From: Lewinellaceae bacterium
GTDB lineage: Bacteria > Bacteroidota > Bacteroidia > Chitinophagales > Saprospiraceae
Direction: 5' to 3'
NCBI GenBank assembly: GCA_020636255.1
Contig: JACJYE010000001.1
Span: forward strand, 673,501-737,500
Length of the DNA stretch: 64,000 nt
The position numbers were made by a program, and so were the translations under genes. Positions 52,365-61,436 of this stretch are shown here, in pieces (positions within the stretch are counted from its first letter, which is position 1; each line of letters opens with the position of its first letter). The notes under the pieces were generated by a model. The model made no database searches and was not told where the DNA came from. It saw nothing but the letters and a program-made list of their open reading frames with translations.

Positions 52365-52685
52365 ATTCTTTACTCTGAAGGTAGTTTTATGCTTGTAGGC
52401 AAAGCTACAAAAATAGCTTCAATTTCGGAAACAAATTATTTCCATATTCTGAATATTAAATTATTTGTTTTAAATACATGTCGTTTTTTAGAACAAACAC
52501 ACTGCCTGTGGTATTGGAAGGCGGGAAAACGGAAAATTTCGGGCGGGTTTTCCGTAAAGTGGTAAATGGGGGGATGTACAGGCAGCGCCTTTTCCCGTTC
52601 ATTCGTTGTCCGTTTGATGCTAAAAGCGATAATCCCGGTTGTATATCTTTAGCAATAGGGCTAACTTGTGCCAACAGAAACGTAC
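52365..52685. other. Divergent promoter region of parC and sigma pair 2
   Basis: 321 AT-rich bases. On the minus strand TAGCTTTG (52400-52407) is an exact TAnnTTTG box for parC, with TTTG at 52432-52435 upstream of it after a spacer of 24, slightly long. On the plus strand TATCTTTA (52643-52650) is a seven-of-eight match ahead of the sigma gene. No gene or repeat is seen. Confidence 0.4.
52400..52435 (-). promoter_or_regulatory. Candidate promoter of parC
   Basis: TAGCTTTG on the minus strand (52407 to 52400) matches the Bacteroidota -7 box exactly, about 35 bases before the parC start. TTTG at 52435 to 52432 could be the -33 element, with a 24-base spacer. Confidence 0.4.
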
Positions 52686-53255
52686 ATGAGTATCGCTTTG
52701 CCCTTAGACTATGATGAGAGAGGCTTAATCCAGGCCTGTGTTCGGCAGGAGCGCTGGGCCCAGAAATTGCTGTATGAAGAATTCTACAGCAAAATGATGG
52801 GCGTTTGCCTGCGCTACGCCACCGACGATGAGGACGCCCTCGACATTCTGCACGAAGGGTTTATCAAGGTTTTTAAAAATGTCGGGAAATACCAGCCGGG
52901 AACGTCACTTTCTGCCTGGATACGCCGTATAATGGTCAATACGGCTATCGATTATTACCGGAAAGCGATCCGCCGGCGCACGGAAGGGCTGGAACAGGCC
53001 TTCGACCTGAGCACCGGCGAGGCGGATGCTGTAAGCCAGTGTACGGAAAAGGAGATCCTGGAGGCAGTACAGCGGCTGTCGCCGGCATACAGAGCGGTGT
53101 TTAACCTTTACGTCATCGAGGGGTATTCACACCGGGAAATTGCCGAAATGCTGGAGGTCACGGAAAGCACCTCCCGTTCCAACCTGGTGAAAGCCCGCAT
53201 AAAATTACAGGAACTACTGAGTTCGAGAACGTACGGATATGGAGAAGAAGAATGA
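52686..53255 (+). CDS. ECF-type RNA polymerase sigma factor (pair 2)
   Basis: 189 aa. Region 2: LLYEEFYSKMMGVCLRYATD, DEDALDILHEGFIKVFKNVG and LSAWIRRIMVNTAIDYYRKA. Region 4: LSPAYRAVFNLYVIEGYSHR, EIAEMLEVTESTSRSNLVKA and RIKLQELL. It resembles the sigma factor at 36558 (both contain VFN-YVI-G and EIAE-L), so the two are paralogues. ATG at 52686 is preferred; a GTG at 52668 would add six residues. The last 17 bases overlap the next gene, again suggesting a coupled regulator. Confidence 0.92.
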   Translation: MSIALPLDYDERGLIQACVRQERWAQKLLYEEFYSKMMGVCLRYATDDEDALDILHEGFIKVFKNVGKYQPGTSLSAWIRRIMVNTAIDYYRKAIRRRTEGLEQAFDLSTGEADAVSQCTEKEILEAVQRLSPAYRAVFNLYVIEGYSHREIAEMLEVTESTSRSNLVKARIKLQELLSSRTYGYGEEE

Positions 53256-54702
53256 ACAGTTCGATCGGGTAATTCGGGAAAAGCTGGGCAGCTTTCAGGC
53301 GCCCTTCGACCCCGATAGCTGGCAGTTGCTGGAGCAGCGGCTGGATGAGGACGCGATGGCCGATGCAGGTGCTCCTGTTGCCGATAACCGGCCGCTCGAC
53401 GAAGTACTGTTCGATAAGCTTCACCGCTACGAAGTACCCTATCAGGCTGCCAACTGGCAGAAAATGGAAGCTTTGCTGGAAGAGGCCTTTGCCTGGCCCC
53501 GGTTCGTACTCCGTTACAAACTCACCGAACTGGCGCTGATGGCCCTGCTGATGCTGGCGCTTTGGCAGTACACGCCCGTCGTGCCTCAGCGCGCTGGTGG
53601 GCCCCAGGCATGGAAGCCCGATAACGCCGCCATACAGCAGGCGCAACAAACGCCTGAAAATACCACTAAGAACAACGAACACAGTGCTATTTCCCCGACG
53701 GCTGCTACTGCGGCCGACGAGCGCGAAGCCATACCTTCGGATATAAACCGACAACAGCCCGAAAAAGGCGTAGCTGCGGTAGCAGGGCCTTATAGCCAAC
53801 CAGGCCGGGAGATATCCGGGCAGCTGCTCCCTTTGCCGATGCGCTCATTTTCTATAGCCCACGGCCCTGAGGCCGAAGGGATGCCAATATCCCCTTCACT
53901 TTCCGGCCTGCTGGCCTTCGGGCTGCTGGAAACGAAAAACCCTGGGTTGCTGGCCTATGAGCCCGGGCTCAATGGAGTGGTTCCCGCCATCCAGAAGTCG
54001 AGGCCCCAGCCTACCTTGCGCGTGGGCATGTTCGGCAGTGCGGATTATAACCACATCATGGTGCCGCCCAGCGCCGAGAAAAAGATCAGCGAGGGCTTCG
54101 ACCGCTATGCACTGGGTTATGGTGGCGGCCTTTCGGTAGGCCTGGAAATGGGGCGCTGGGAAGTGGAAAGCGGCGCCCTCTATGCAGCCCGCCTGTACCC
54201 CGTCGGGTTGATCTACGTGAACGGCAGCCTGTCTGACGGGCTGGCAGGTAACGAATTGCGCAACTCAGAACTGAATATCCTGAACGTTCCGCTCCATATT
54301 CGGTACAATATTCTGCACCGCGGTAGCTGGCGCGCCTACGCCCTTACCGGCGGCGCGCTGCAGGTGGCCTTCCAGTCGAATTACTACACCGCCGATGCGC
54401 CGGAATACTCCTACCGGCCCATTCCCGGGCTTCCCGAACCGTCGCCTGGCGACGAAGGCCTGCTTGCAGAGGTGCGCAGGAACGGCCGCGGCTGGTTTGA
54501 AGGCGGGACTTTCGAAGAGAATGCCTACCTGACCGGCAACTTCGGCATTGGCCTCGAACGTTATATCGATACGCGCTGGAGCATTTTCGCACAGCCTACC
54601 TACCAGTACTCGCTGTACTATTTCGGCACGGGGCTCGGCCCCAACAACGACCGGATCAACTCTCTGTCCGTCCTGTTCGGCGCGAAAGTCCGCCTGCATT
54701 AA
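53239..54702 (+). CDS. Sigma-coupled membrane protein with C-terminal outer-membrane barrel-like domain (pair 2)
   Basis: 487 aa. The N-terminal cytoplasmic part carries two copies of a short motif: FDPDSWQLLEQRLDED and YQAANWQKMEALLEEA. A membrane helix follows at about residues 92-110 (LALMALLMLALWQY), then a Pro/Ala-rich linker, then a C-terminal beta-rich domain from about residue 255: LRVGMFGSADYNHIMV, YGGGLSVGLEMGRWEVESGA, LNVPLHIRYNILHRGSWRAY and a final IFAQPTYQYSLYYFGTGLGP followed by VLFGAKVRLH. The architecture is the same as at 37108-38445. The repeated motif may be the sigma-binding part; this is inference. The stop is followed directly by a repeat end. Confidence 0.75.
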   Translation: MEKKNEQFDRVIREKLGSFQAPFDPDSWQLLEQRLDEDAMADAGAPVADNRPLDEVLFDKLHRYEVPYQAANWQKMEALLEEAFAWPRFVLRYKLTELALMALLMLALWQYTPVVPQRAGGPQAWKPDNAAIQQAQQTPENTTKNNEHSAISPTAATAADEREAIPSDINRQQPEKGVAAVAGPYSQPGREISGQLLPLPMRSFSIAHGPEAEGMPISPSLSGLLAFGLLETKNPGLLAYEPGLNGVVPAIQKSRPQPTLRVGMFGSADYNHIMVPPSAEKKISEGFDRYALGYGGGLSVGLEMGRWEVESGALYAARLYPVGLIYVNGSLSDGLAGNELRNSELNILNVPLHIRYNILHRGSWRAYALTGGALQVAFQSNYYTADAPEYSYRPIPGLPEPSPGDEGLLAEVRRNGRGWFEGGTFEENAYLTGNFGIGLERYIDTRWSIFAQPTYQYSLYYFGTGLGPNNDRINSLSVLFGAKVRLH

Positions 54703-54723
54703 GAACTTATTTTTTGAATGCTA
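54703..54723. repeat. Right end of the inverted-terminal repeat family
   Basis: GAACTTATTTTTTGA then ATGCTAC, a slightly changed form of the end seen at 57214-57236. It makes up the whole gap between the stops of two convergent genes. Confidence 0.6.
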
Positions 54724-54724
54724 C

Positions 54725-55177
54725 TTAATTGGCCGATAAGGGGTTGGTTTCCTCCTTCTCTTCGCTCACCGGTGCTACCGGGCAGTGCCCGGTTACTTCA
54801 TTGTTGCCTTCCCGCCATTCTTTGACAGCATTTTTGGCGTCGGCCGTGATCGTAAAATGGCAATCGGGGTTGGAGCAGTGGTCCTGATACTCGAAATGGA
54901 CGCCCTGCAGGCGCACCGATTCCCCGGGGGCGATGGCCGGTGTGGGAACATTCACTTTCTTACCCGGCTCGAACTGGACCAGGGTTGTGGATTCGGGCGC
55001 CGTAGCGCGGCCTTTATTGACGATCGTCACGATCAGCAGGCCTGTGCTCTCATCGATGTGGCAGTAAGCGGTTTCGTCATCGGCACCTGTGTGTTTCTGG
55101 ACTTGCAGGTCGGCCCGGCAGCTGGCCAGAGAGAACAGAGCGGCAAAAGCTAAAATATGGATCGGAAGCTTTTTCAT
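54725..55177 (-). CDS. Exported lipoprotein with CARDB-like domain
   Basis: 150 aa. MKKLPIHILAFAALFSLASC is a lipoprotein signal with Cys20. The mature part reads LLIVTIVNKGRATAPESTTL, FEPGKKVNVPTPAIAPGESV and ADAKNAVKEWREGNNEV, the pattern of CARDB/immunoglobulin-like beta-sandwich domains, which usually mediate binding or adhesion. Two Cys (DHCSNPDCHF) could pair. The start at 55177 is set by the signal; an in-frame ATG at 55300 would add 41 residues of non-signal text. Confidence 0.75.
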   Translation of the reverse strand: MKKLPIHILAFAALFSLASCRADLQVQKHTGADDETAYCHIDESTGLLIVTIVNKGRATAPESTTLVQFEPGKKVNVPTPAIAPGESVRLQGVHFEYQDHCSNPDCHFTITADAKNAVKEWREGNNEVTGHCPVAPVSEEKEETNPLSAN

Positions 55178-55483
55178 GTGTCTATAGTATTGGTTAACGG
55201 ATATGCTCTGCTGTTGGCTCCCGGAAATAGACGCCAAGCGGGTTGCGCTCCCGCCTGGAAAGCATGGTTGAGTGAAGGTTTGTGATGATGGGTAATGCAA
55301 AAACGGCCATCCGCTCTAGTCCTGGAGCATCGGGCAGTCAATTTCGACAATTTAATATACGCAGGCCAGCCTGGCAAGTGGATGATCGCTGTCATGCAGC
55401 GGCAATGACTTTTGTCAGGGGGTGTTTTATACCACATTCCGCTGCCGGGGCGTTAATCCGGTTGAACACCAAAGAATGATCCT
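55178..55483. other. Intergenic region without recognised features
   Basis: 306 bases between divergent genes. I see no repeat, RNA gene or exact TAnnTTTG box. Both promoters should be in it. Confidence 0.4.
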
Positions 55484-57073
55484 ATGAGAACGGTACGCCC
55501 CACGCTTTATGCCCTGGCTTTATTCGCGCTCTTTACACCCTTGTTGGTAAAGGGCCAGCCTGCCGACACTATCATTCAGAACTGGCACCGGGCCGACCGG
55601 AAGGAACCCACCAAAGATGAGGCATTGCTGAAAGTAAAATTGCTGAACGCCCACAACCGCCTGGCGCCGGGCATCGATCTTTGGGTGGTGCACGATCATT
55701 CCGGCAAAGCCTGGTACGGCCGAACCGATGAGAACGGCGAAGTGTATTTCCTGCTGCCCAAAGGCGAACCTTTCCATATTGATGCCGCTGACGTAGCCGG
55801 CTTGAGGCGTTTTCGGACGTTCGACGAAAAGTTCAGCAAGAGTATTATTTCCGTGGAATACATCCCCAACGAATTTACGGAAGAAGTGCGCAATGACACC
55901 GTCTTCCAAAAGGTGTCGCCTGCCCAGGCGCCTACCCGGAGCCGCGTGCTCACCTTGCTAAAGGTGCTGGATTTCGACGAGAAACCGCTTCCCGGTGAAA
56001 TGTTGTATTTCCGGTTGAAAGAAAGCGGGAGGGTGTATGTGGCTCAAACCGATGAGAAAGGCAGTGCGGTGCTGATGCTGCCCAAAGGCGACAGCGTTTT
56101 CCTCAATACGCGTTTTGTGCCCGGCCTGTCCGAATTTCACCTGCGCAAGAGCGACTACAACGAAAAGCTGTCCCTCACTTATCACACCATCGGAACGAAA
56201 GCGATACTGGCTCGGCAGGCCGAACGGGCGCGCCTGCTGGCTATCCGCGATTCGCTCTACCGCCTGGAGCGGCTGCGCGACTCCCTGGCCTTCGCCCGCG
56301 ATTCATTGCGCCTGCTGGCCGGAGAAGGCGGTTTTCTGGAAATGCTGGGCTTCGGCCTATCGGCGGAGACGATTAAAAAGCAGGTTTCCGAACGCGCCGG
56401 CCATGAAAAGGATATGCTGGCCAATGACGAGCATTACTTCGAGCATTCCGGCGAAGAGATCAAAGCTGCACTCTACCGCAAGCGCGATGAATGGTCCAAT
56501 AAGGTTGTCGTCACCGACCTTACGGGGAGCATGTACCCCTATATGGACCAGATCCTGTTGTGGCACGCGCTGGCGCTCGTTCCCGGCGAGCAGAACCGCT
56601 ATATCTTTTTCAACGATGGCGATATGCAGGCCGAAGCCGATAAAAAGCTCGGTGCTGCAGGTGGTATTTATCTTACAGAGAAGATGAACATGGACAACCT
56701 TCTGGCCACCATGAAGACGACTATGGATGCCGGCTGGGGGGGCGATTCCCCCGAGAACGACCTGGAGGCACTGCTGGAAGGTGTCCGCATGATGAGCGAG
56801 ATGGATGAGCTCATCCTGATCGCGGACAACTACAGCGATGTGCGCGATATCGAGTTGCTCAGCCAGCTCAAAGCCCCTGTGCGCATTGTGCTGGCCGGCG
56901 CCGAATATGGTGTCAATGAGGATTATCTGGAGATCGCCTACCGGACCGGCGGCTCGATCCATACGCTGACGGAGGATATTTCCGAGCTATCCCGCCTGGC
57001 CGATGGAGAAACCATAACAATAGGCGGTTACCACTATCGCGTTGACAAGGGGAAGTTCGTGCAGCTGAAGTAG
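55484..57073 (+). CDS. Exported protein with two beta-sandwich repeats and a von Willebrand A-like domain
   Basis: 529 aa. A signal peptide (about residues 1-24, ending LLVKGQ) is followed by two similar segments, each with the form LLKVKLLN-RLAPGIDLWVV or LLKVLDFD-PLPGEMLYFRL, then DENGEVYFLLPKG or DEKGSAVLMLPKG, as in carboxypeptidase-regulatory-like domains. A coiled stretch rich in Arg, Asp and Leu (about 240-280) leads to a C-terminal vWA-like domain with VVVTDLTGSMYPYMDQIL, a D-x-T-x-S form of the metal-ion (MIDAS) motif, and later LILIADNYSDVRDIELL. A periplasmic or surface protein is likely. No partner is identified. Confidence 0.78.
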   Translation: MRTVRPTLYALALFALFTPLLVKGQPADTIIQNWHRADRKEPTKDEALLKVKLLNAHNRLAPGIDLWVVHDHSGKAWYGRTDENGEVYFLLPKGEPFHIDAADVAGLRRFRTFDEKFSKSIISVEYIPNEFTEEVRNDTVFQKVSPAQAPTRSRVLTLLKVLDFDEKPLPGEMLYFRLKESGRVYVAQTDEKGSAVLMLPKGDSVFLNTRFVPGLSEFHLRKSDYNEKLSLTYHTIGTKAILARQAERARLLAIRDSLYRLERLRDSLAFARDSLRLLAGEGGFLEMLGFGLSAETIKKQVSERAGHEKDMLANDEHYFEHSGEEIKAALYRKRDEWSNKVVVTDLTGSMYPYMDQILLWHALALVPGEQNRYIFFNDGDMQAEADKKLGAAGGIYLTEKMNMDNLLATMKTTMDAGWGGDSPENDLEALLEGVRMMSEMDELILIADNYSDVRDIELLSQLKAPVRIVLAGAEYGVNEDYLEIAYRTGGSIHTLTEDISELSRLADGETITIGGYHYRVDKGKFVQLK

Positions 57074-57120
57074 TGAAACCCATGCCGGTTGCCGTCCGTA
57101 TATAAGAACTTAGAAACAAT

Positions 57121-57245
57121 CAAAAAATTAGTTGCCGGTTTCGGTGATCAGGCGAAGGCCGAAAGCCGCTGGAATGGCTAGAGGACAAGCCTGATCACCG
57201 AAATACAAAGCGGCAACTTATTTTTTGAACACTACGTAGTGTTCT
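57121..57245. repeat. Inverted-terminal repeat with a different interior
   Basis: CAAAAAATTAGTTGCC (57121-57136) pairs with GGCAACTTATTTTTTG (57212-57227) at 15 of 16 bases, so the ends belong to the CAAAAAATAAGTT family. The interior is unrelated to the other copies: a perfect 15-bp stem (57139-57153 with 57189-57203). The right end continues into GAACACTACGTAGTGTTC (57228-57245), a perfect palindrome made of two family ends back to back. Confidence 0.65.
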
Positions 57246-57310
57246 TTTAAGATAGGCCCGAAAGGCATCCTGAAAAAAGAGAAAATATGCATCGACAAAA
57301 TCGTAGTACC

Positions 57311-57742
57311 ATGAAACATATTTTTATTCTTCTGGGCTTCCTGCTTCCCGCTATGGCCCATGCACAGTTTACCGGGTCGGCCACGCCCAAAGGAGGTGGC
57401 CTGACCGTCATCGTCACCGATGGCACGCTGGATGCTCGCCACAGCCCGCAGCGCCCACCGGGCGGCAGGTTCCAGGACCCGATCCGGCCCTTGGGCATGG
57501 TCGATGCTATCCAGGCGGGGGCTTTCGTCGAGCGGCCCGACTATGGCCTGACGGGTTTTATCCTCATCTTCTGCGTTAACGACACGGTAGGCGGCAAACA
57601 GGGCGCCTATACTATCAACGGCCAAACCTATCGCGGCATCTATCGCCTTATCCGCCAGAAGATCAGAGAAGATGAACAAGTGCCGGAAACCATGACGACC
57701 TACCGCCTGGCGGGCACGGTATTTTTCCTGGGTATTTCCTGA
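57311..57742 (+). CDS. Small exported protein of unknown function
   Basis: 143 aa. MKHIFILLGFLLPAMAHAQ is a clear signal peptide. The mature part (FTGSATPKGGGLTVIVTDGT onward) contains Pro/Gly-rich text and ends in TYRLAGTVFFLGIS. No family was recognised. The start at 57311 is set by the signal; an in-frame ATG at 57287 adds eight residues. The gene follows a repeat element by about 65 bases and precedes a transporter on the same strand by 77 bases. A competing 184-codon frame on the minus strand has no features. Confidence 0.6.
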   Translation: MKHIFILLGFLLPAMAHAQFTGSATPKGGGLTVIVTDGTLDARHSPQRPPGGRFQDPIRPLGMVDAIQAGAFVERPDYGLTGFILIFCVNDTVGGKQGAYTINGQTYRGIYRLIRQKIREDEQVPETMTTYRLAGTVFFLGIS

Positions 57743-57819
57743 CGAAGCTGGGGGTAAGTACGCTGAAAACACCCTCTTTTTTATAAATTAGGGCTTTATT
57801 CACCTTCAGCGATGCTTAC

Positions 57820-60225
57820 ATGAGCCTTTCCAGCCAGCAGGTGCGCAAGTTCGGTACGGCGCCGGTGTTCTTCACCGCCATTTCCACCATTTTGGGGGCC
57901 ATCATGTTCTTGCGTTTTGGCTTTGCGGTGGGCCAGGTGGGCTTGCTGGGCACCTTCGTGCTGATCCTCATCGGCCATGCGGTGACGATCCCTACGGCCA
58001 TGGCCATTGGCGAGATCGCCACCAACCAGAAGGTCGAAGGGGGCGGTGAATACTACATCATGTCCCGTTCCTTTGGCCTGGTGATCGGCTCTTCGATCGG
58101 GATAGCGCTCTATTTTTCGCAGGCGATCAGCGTGGCCTTTTACATCATCGCTTTTTCGGAGGCCTTTTCATCTTTGTTCGAATACCTGCGCGCCAATTAC
58201 GAGCTGCATCCCACCGTCGACTGGTTGCTCACGCTGAAGCAGACGGTAAGCATTCCCGCGCTTTTCATCCTGACTGCCATCGTCCTGTCCAAGGGGGCCG
58301 ACCTTGGGGTGAAAACGCTGTATGTGGTGGTGGCCACGCTATTCCTTTCGCTTGCCGCTTTTTTTGCTGGAAAAACCGATTACAACCGGAGCCACCAGCT
58401 GGATTGGTTTGCCACCATAGCTGATGAGGAGGCGGGGGGGCAGCAGGCCGCTGTTGCCGAAGACACCGCTACGCTGAACATAACAGGGGATACGGCCGGG
58501 TTGTATTCTCCCAACCCCAATGTTCCGGAGTTGCATCCTGCTTCGCCATCACAACCAGCGGCACCATCGCGGACGCCGCTTGAGCGGTATGGCTTTTTTG
58601 CGGTTTTCGCCATTATTTTTCCCGCTTTCACCGGTATGACCGCCGGCGTAGGGCTGTCAGGGGACCTGAAAAATCCGAGCAAATCTTTGCCTTTGGGCAC
58701 ACTGGCTGCCACGCTTTCCGGCATGCTCGTCTACTTGCTCATCGCATATAAACTGTCCATTTCCGCCAGCCCCGAAGATCTGGCCGACACCAGCCGGGTC
58801 GTCATGGCGGATATTGCTTGGCAGGGCGCCTGGCTCATCCCCGTAGGCCTGGCTGCTGCGACCATGTCTTCCGCCATCGGGTCCATACTGGTAGCACCCC
58901 GCACCTTGCAGGCCATTGCCCGCGACCGGCTGCTGCCTTCCAGGAATATCAATTTCTGGCTATCTAACGGGCGCGGCAAGAACGATGAACCCTTCAATGC
59001 TACCGTGGCTACGGTGGCTATCGCCTTTTTCTTCGTGTTGCTGGGTGAGCTGAACGCGGTGGCGTCCATCATTTCCATGTTCTTCATGGTTACCTATGGC
59101 TCGCTCTGCCTGATCTCCTTCCTGCAGCATTTTGCCGCCGACCCGTCCTATCGGCCCACCTTCCGGTCGCGCTGGTACATATCGCTATCGGGGGCACTGG
59201 CCTGCTTCGGGCTTATGTTTTTTATGAACCCCGGTTACGCATTCCTGGCCATATTGATGATGGTCGGATTTTACCTGTTGGCCAGCTACTACAATCCGGA
59301 GAAGAAAAACCTGGCGGTCATTTTTCAGGGTGTGATCTTTCAGGTCAGCCGCCAGTTGCAGGTGTTCTTACAGAAAGCGGAAAAAGAACAGGCTATCAGC
59401 TGGCGCCCTTCCGCCGTATGCATTTCCGAACATTCTTTTGACAGGATGGCCGCTTTTGACCTGTTGAGGTGGGTCTCGCAGCGTTATGGCTTCGGCACCT
59501 ACATCCATCGCATCAACGGGTACCTCTCCAAGACTACACACCAGCAATCGAAAGAGGCCAAGGACAGGCTTATCAAGATGGCCGAGGCAAGCAGGAGCAA
59601 TGTTTACATCGACACGCTGATCAGCCCCTCCTATACTTCGGCGGTTGCACAGACCATTCAGCTGCCCGGCATTTCCGGCACGGATAATAACCTGCTGCTC
59701 GTAGAGTTCTCAAAGGTGAACCCCGTTAATCTGCCTGACATTATCGACAACTTCAAACTGATCAAATCCGTCGAATTCGACCTGATGATCCTGGCCAGCA
59801 CCGAACGAGGGTATGGCCTTAAGCGCAGCATACACCTGTGGATCACATCCAACGACTATGAGAACGCCAACCAGATGATCCTGCTGGCCTATATCATACT
59901 CGGCCACCGGGAATGGCAGCGTGGGTTTATCAAGATATTCGCTATCTATCCGGAGGAGAGCTGTGATGAAGAAAGGCAGCGCCTATACAGCCTCATCGAA
60001 GCCGGCCAACTGCCCATTTCCCCGCATAATATCGAGGTGATACCCCGCAAGCCGGAGATTGAGCCGCGGGCCATCATCAGCCAGAAGTCCAAGGATGCCG
60101 ACCTCACGATCATCGGCTTCCGGGAGGAACTGGTCCGCCACGAAGGCGTGAAAGTGTTCGAAGGGTATGAAAATATCGGCAATACGCTCTTCGTGAATGC
60201 CGCTTCGCAGATCGAGATCAAGTAA
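57820..60225 (+). CDS. SLC12/APC-type cation-chloride or amino-acid transporter
   Basis: 801 aa, an inner-membrane transporter. GTAPVFFTAISTILGAIMFL, RFGFAVGQVG, PTAMAIGEIATNQKVEGGGE and YYIMSRSFGLVIGSSIGIAL match bacterial cation-chloride-cotransporter-like proteins. About 12 helices lie in the first 530 residues; the C-terminal roughly 270 residues are soluble, with YIDTLISPSYTSAVAQTIQL and late KDADLTIIGFREELV, as in eukaryotic SLC12 tails. Oddity: a hydrophilic, low-complexity insert of about 55 residues (about 198-252, rich in Ala, Pro, Ser and Asp) lies between helices. The substrate (Na, K, Cl or amino acid) is not resolved. It ends immediately at the stop of the convergent methyltransferase gene. 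Confidence 0.85.
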   Translation: MSLSSQQVRKFGTAPVFFTAISTILGAIMFLRFGFAVGQVGLLGTFVLILIGHAVTIPTAMAIGEIATNQKVEGGGEYYIMSRSFGLVIGSSIGIALYFSQAISVAFYIIAFSEAFSSLFEYLRANYELHPTVDWLLTLKQTVSIPALFILTAIVLSKGADLGVKTLYVVVATLFLSLAAFFAGKTDYNRSHQLDWFATIADEEAGGQQAAVAEDTATLNITGDTAGLYSPNPNVPELHPASPSQPAAPSRTPLERYGFFAVFAIIFPAFTGMTAGVGLSGDLKNPSKSLPLGTLAATLSGMLVYLLIAYKLSISASPEDLADTSRVVMADIAWQGAWLIPVGLAAATMSSAIGSILVAPRTLQAIARDRLLPSRNINFWLSNGRGKNDEPFNATVATVAIAFFFVLLGELNAVASIISMFFMVTYGSLCLISFLQHFAADPSYRPTFRSRWYISLSGALACFGLMFFMNPGYAFLAILMMVGFYLLASYYNPEKKNLAVIFQGVIFQVSRQLQVFLQKAEKEQAISWRPSAVCISEHSFDRMAAFDLLRWVSQRYGFGTYIHRINGYLSKTTHQQSKEAKDRLIKMAEASRSNVYIDTLISPSYTSAVAQTIQLPGISGTDNNLLLVEFSKVNPVNLPDIIDNFKLIKSVEFDLMILASTERGYGLKRSIHLWITSNDYENANQMILLAYIILGHREWQRGFIKIFAIYPEESCDEERQRLYSLIEAGQLPISPHNIEVIPRKPEIEPRAIISQKSKDADLTIIGFREELVRHEGVKVFEGYENIGNTLFVNAASQIEIK

Positions 60226-61404
60226 TTACACCCCCTGATCTCCCTCCAGCAAGCGCTCCAGATAGTGGTATTCGATCCCATAATCCCGTTTGATCGCCTC
60301 CACTTTCGTTAACGCTGCTCCGTCTTCTTTCCCTTTCAGGCCTACGATCATGAGGTTCTTTGCCGTGTGTTCGGTAGAGATGAACTCGAAGACCTTGGTG
60401 CGGTAGCCTTTGGACTCCATCAGCAGGGCCCTGATGCCGTCGGTGATGAGCTCGGCCTGCCGTTCTTCGAGGATGCCGTGGCGCAGAATGGCCTGCATAT
60501 CCGTCTGGCAGTGCATTTGCTGCCTGATCTGTTTGTGACAACAGGGTGCTACGATGATGATGCCAGCGCCGGCCTGAATGCCCTTGGCGATGGCGATATC
60601 AGTGGCGATATCGCAGGCGTGCAGGGCAATGAGCATATCGATGCGCTCGGGGTGGAAATCGTGGATGTCCTGGGCATGGAAAGAGAGGCCGCTGTAGCCC
60701 GACTGTTGCGCCAGGCCGTTGCAGAAGTCTACCAGGTTCTGCCTAAGTTCGATGCCCGTGACAGCGGGGTTGAGGCCGGGCTGTTTGGCCAGATGAGTGT
60801 AAAGGGCAAATGTGAGGTACCCTTTCCCTGAGCCCATATCGACGATATGTGGATTTTCGGGTAGCGGCTGCTGCTTCAGCAGGCCGTCGATGATCTCGAT
60901 GTATTTGTTGATCTGGCGAAACTTGCGCTGCCCGCTGCCAAGTACCTGTCCGCCGGCGCTGGTGATGCCCATGGCCTGGAGGTAAGGCGCGCTGTCCGGC
61001 TCGACGAAGTACTGTTTGTGTTTGTCATGGGCCATTGGCGGCGGAGCTTCCTGACTGGCCGGGCTGCTAAAGAGCTTAGGCCTGCGTTTTTTGCTGTACT
61101 GGATAGAGATATCTTCGTCGAGGGTAAACAGAGTGCCGTTTAAGAAATCCTGGCCCAGCCAAAGGCCTACCATCGCAATGCCCTCGCCGACGGGGTGGTT
61201 CTTTACCTCATCGCGCGTGGCATAACGCAGTGTGAACGACAGTGCTGCTTCGCCTTTCAGCTCGATGAGCCGGGCGTACACGTTTTTAAAGCTCTTGTCT
61301 TGCCCACCGCTCTTGCTCAGCGTCAACCTGACGAAGCGGCCGTCGCTGATGCTTTGTTGCAGGCGTTGCAAAAACTGGCCCGCTATTTCATTTGTATGCT
61401 CCAT
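60226..61404 (-). CDS. Class I SAM-dependent methyltransferase
   Basis: 392 aa. A SAM-binding core sits in the middle: IVDMGSGKGYLTFALYTHLA (motif I, near residues 188-205), GIELRQNLVDFCNGLAQ, then IDMLIALHACDIATDIAIAK and IIVAPCCHKQIRQQMHCQTD. The H-A-C-D and P-C-C-H-K text is that of the methyltransferase 25/32-like family that methylates or acts on small substrates or RNA; the target is not known. The N-terminal 160 residues are a separate domain with unusual text (RFVRLTLSKSGGQDKSFKNV). The start at 61404 is natural. It is convergent with the transporter, with no base between the stops. Confidence 0.8.
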   Translation of the reverse strand: MEHTNEIAGQFLQRLQQSISDGRFVRLTLSKSGGQDKSFKNVYARLIELKGEAALSFTLRYATRDEVKNHPVGEGIAMVGLWLGQDFLNGTLFTLDEDISIQYSKKRRPKLFSSPASQEAPPPMAHDKHKQYFVEPDSAPYLQAMGITSAGGQVLGSGQRKFRQINKYIEIIDGLLKQQPLPENPHIVDMGSGKGYLTFALYTHLAKQPGLNPAVTGIELRQNLVDFCNGLAQQSGYSGLSFHAQDIHDFHPERIDMLIALHACDIATDIAIAKGIQAGAGIIIVAPCCHKQIRQQMHCQTDMQAILRHGILEERQAELITDGIRALLMESKGYRTKVFEFISTEHTAKNLMIVGLKGKEDGAALTKVEAIKRDYGIEYHYLERLLEGDQGV

Positions 61405-61436
61405 GCACTTTGTTATATTGCCAGGGATCTGACTAC

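Noticed and set aside
57121..57245. CRISPR array
   Set aside because: The repeats here are inverted ends of one element, not direct repeats with spacers, and no cas gene is present.
57218..57772. 184-codon minus-strand open frame
   Set aside because: The plus-strand frame has a clear signal peptide and fits the spacing; the minus one has none.
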